The notes under the pieces were generated by a model, which did not search any database, was not told where the DNA came from, and was given only the letters and a program-made list of their open reading frames with translations. DNA of 7,266 bases from assembly GCA_049889695.1 (NCBI GenBank), contig JBMHCX010000020.1, forward strand, positions 1 through 7,266. The letters run 5' to 3'. Of this stretch, positions 5,912 through 7,266 are shown one piece after another. This stretch comes from WTJH01 sp049889695. Its GTDB lineage: Bacteria > Bacteroidota > Bacteroidia > Flavobacteriales > Flavobacteriaceae. The position numbers were made by a program, and so were the translations under genes. The number at the start of each line of letters is the position of its first letter. Position 1 is the first letter of the stretch.

Positions 5912-7177
5912 ATGAAAATTTCAGGTTTACGTTGGTGGATCATTGGTTTGGTGTGTCTAGCGACTATTATTAATTACATCGATCGGGCTGCACTCGGAAT
6001 TATGTGGCCACAAATGCGCGAAGATCTCAATCTTACCGAACAAGATTACGCATGGATTATAAACATATTTACCATTACCTATGCTGCAGGAAAGTTTATA
6101 TCGGGAAGAGTTTATGATAAGGTAGGTACACGTATCGGATTTGTATTGTCTATCTTCTTTTGGTCATTAGCTTCCGCTTTGCATTTCTTTGCTCGGGGAG
6201 CAGCATCTTTAGGAATTTTTAGAGGCCTTTTGGGGGTTGCTGAAGCTGGAAATTGGCCTGGAGCAGTGAAAAATAATGCAGAATGGTTCCCTATAAAAGA
6301 AAGAGCTTTGGCTCAAGGAATATTTAACGCTGGAGCTGGAATTGGTTCTGTTATAGCTGCCCCAGTCATTGCAGAACTTTTTGGAGCATATGGGTGGCAG
6401 GTAACTTTTGTCATCATTGGTGTCATCGGTTTTGTTTGGATCATCCCATGGTTAATTTTTAATAAAACATTACCGTCTCAGCACCCTTGGCTAACGGAAG
6501 AGGAAAGAGATCATATTTTAGTCGACCAGAAAGATCCTTCAGAAGAATCTTCGGATAAAGGCTTATCGGTTATGCAAATACTCTCCTTAAAACAATCATG
6601 GGGAGTTATTGCTGCCCGATTTTTCATTGAGCCTATTTGGTGGCTTTTTGTTTTTTGGATGCCTATTTACTTGTATAAAGAATTCAATTTTAATGTTAAA
6701 GAAATTGGATATTATGCATGGTTCCCCTACGTGGGTGCTATGTTAGGAAGTTTATCTGGCGGATGGTATGCCAAGCGTTTGTTGCAGAATCATTCTGTCG
6801 ATAAAGCACGGAAGCAAACAGTACTCATCGCAGTAATCATCATCGTCGTTTCTATTTTGGGAGCAATTATGTTCGCTAATACCCCTGAAAAGTTCGTTTC
6901 ATTTGTCTTTATGGTTTTATTTGGGTTCCAGTTCGCAATAAGCAATATCCAAACGATCCCCAGTGATTTACTCGACGGCAAATCCGTTGGTACTTTAGCT
7001 GGACTCGGTGGTAGTATAGGAGCAGTTTCAGTAATTATCATGAATTGGCTTATTCCCATTATCACTGTAGATTCATATACCCCTGCCTTTATTATACTGT
7101 CGGTATTAGCTCCTTTATGCTTGATATCGATTCATTTATTTATATCAAAGATTGAGCCTTTATCGTCTACCGATTAA
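5912..7177 (+). CDS. MFS transporter, ACS (anion:cation symporter) family, probable hexuronate/sugar-acid carrier
   Basis: This 421-residue inner-membrane protein has the many hydrophobic segments of a 12-helix MFS carrier. ACS-family (ExuT, GudP type) signs are NYIDR at 21-25 at the end of helix 1, the motif-A loop GRVYDKVGTR (65-74), and EAGNWPGAVK with EWFPIKERALAQGIFN (111-139). After the central loop (about 185-225) comes RFFIEPIWWLFVFWMPIYL (237-254 region), which matches the R-F-x-x-(D/E)-P-x-WW pattern of the family. Members carry hexuronates, glucarate, galactonate or related acids with protons. In this setting the cargo is probably an unsaturated or keto-uronate monomer made in the periplasm; that is inference. 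The gene starts 85 bp after gntR with no promoter or operator that I can see in the gap, and ends 30 bp before the next SDR, so the three probably form one transcript. The first ATG fits helix 1 well. Confidence 0.94.
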   Translation: MKISGLRWWIIGLVCLATIINYIDRAALGIMWPQMREDLNLTEQDYAWIINIFTITYAAGKFISGRVYDKVGTRIGFVLSIFFWSLASALHFFARGAASLGIFRGLLGVAEAGNWPGAVKNNAEWFPIKERALAQGIFNAGAGIGSVIAAPVIAELFGAYGWQVTFVIIGVIGFVWIIPWLIFNKTLPSQHPWLTEEERDHILVDQKDPSEESSDKGLSVMQILSLKQSWGVIAARFFIEPIWWLFVFWMPIYLYKEFNFNVKEIGYYAWFPYVGAMLGSLSGGWYAKRLLQNHSVDKARKQTVLIAVIIIVVSILGAIMFANTPEKFVSFVFMVLFGFQFAISNIQTIPSDLLDGKSVGTLAGLGGSIGAVSVIIMNWLIPIITVDSYTPAFIILSVLAPLCLISIHLFISKIEPLSSTD

Positions 7178-7207
7178 GGATTGATTTCACAAACACAAAA
7201 CAGAAAA

Positions 7208-7266
7208 ATGAGTACAACCAATAAAATTGCATTAGTAACAGGAGCCACAAGTGGCATTGGCTATGA
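7208..7266 (+). CDS. SDR family oxidoreductase, N-terminal start (3' truncated by window)
   Basis: The ATG at 7208 opens 19 codons that run to the window end. The sequence KIALVTGATSGIGY holds the first beta strand and the TGxxxGIG dinucleotide-binding motif (residues 11-18) of a classical short-chain dehydrogenase/reductase. The start is supported by the usual 10 or so residues before the motif and by an A-rich upstream stretch. It follows the MFS gene by 30 bp, so it likely belongs to the gntR-MFS unit. Alginate loci of Flavobacteriaceae often carry an SDR that reduces DEH to 2-keto-3-deoxygluconate beside the MFS carrier, and a KduD-type enzyme is an alternative. The catalytic residues lie outside the window, so the substrate is inferred from neighbours only. 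Confidence 0.9.
   Translation, partial: MSTTNKIALVTGATSGIGY

Noticed and set aside
6790..7065. Minus-strand frame of 91 codons inside the MFS gene
   Set aside because: It is antisense to transmembrane helices of the carrier; open antisense frames are common in such composition.
1..7266. Mobile element, CRISPR, tRNA or novel defence system
   Set aside because: No direct-repeat arrays, transposase motifs, tRNA-like folds or nuclease/helicase domains were seen; every gene fits a PUL function.

Overview
The window looks like part of a polysaccharide utilization locus (PUL) from a marine-type member of the Bacteroidota, most likely Flavobacteriaceae. The grounds are a SusC/SusD pair, AT-rich intergenic DNA without Shine-Dalgarno sequences, and a promoter matching the Bacteroidota form (TTTG, then TAnnTTTG). 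All recognised genes lie on the + strand.

Layout: (1) bases 1-141 are the last 46 codons of a short-chain dehydrogenase/reductase (SDR), which ends an upstream unit. (2) Bases 142-450 are a regulatory gap. It holds a weak terminator candidate, a good promoter (272-302), three operator-like TGGnnnnCCA palindromes repeated every 13 bp from the -7 box onward (300-337), and a long stem-loop in the predicted leader RNA (351-385). (3) A SusC-type TonB-dependent transporter (451-3618) and a SusD-type surface lipoprotein (3629-4957) form a tight pair closed by a strong hairpin terminator (4989-5026). (4) A second regulatory gap carries a -7 box and two palindromes in the same register as those before susC. 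(5) A FadR/FCD-type GntR regulator (5137-5826), an ACS-family MFS transporter (5912-7177) and the start of a second SDR (7208 to the window end) follow as a probable operon.

Likely joint function: SusCD imports oligosaccharides across the outer membrane. The MFS carrier moves an acidic monomer, probably a uronate or unsaturated uronate product, across the inner membrane. The SDRs reduce a keto-sugar acid such as DEH (4-deoxy-L-erythro-5-hexoseulose uronate). The GntR protein represses both susCD and its own operon until a pathway intermediate releases it. This gene set and the UxuR/ExuR-like operator (TGGTATACCA) fit an alginate-type locus, as described in Zobellia and Gramella, where the GntR repressor is called AusR. 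The substrate remains an inference, because no polysaccharide lyase, KdgF, KdgK or KdgA lies inside the window.

No mobile element, CRISPR array, tRNA or rRNA was seen. The genes belong to known families. The most notable signal is the shared, promoter-locked operator arrangement at the two regulatory gaps.
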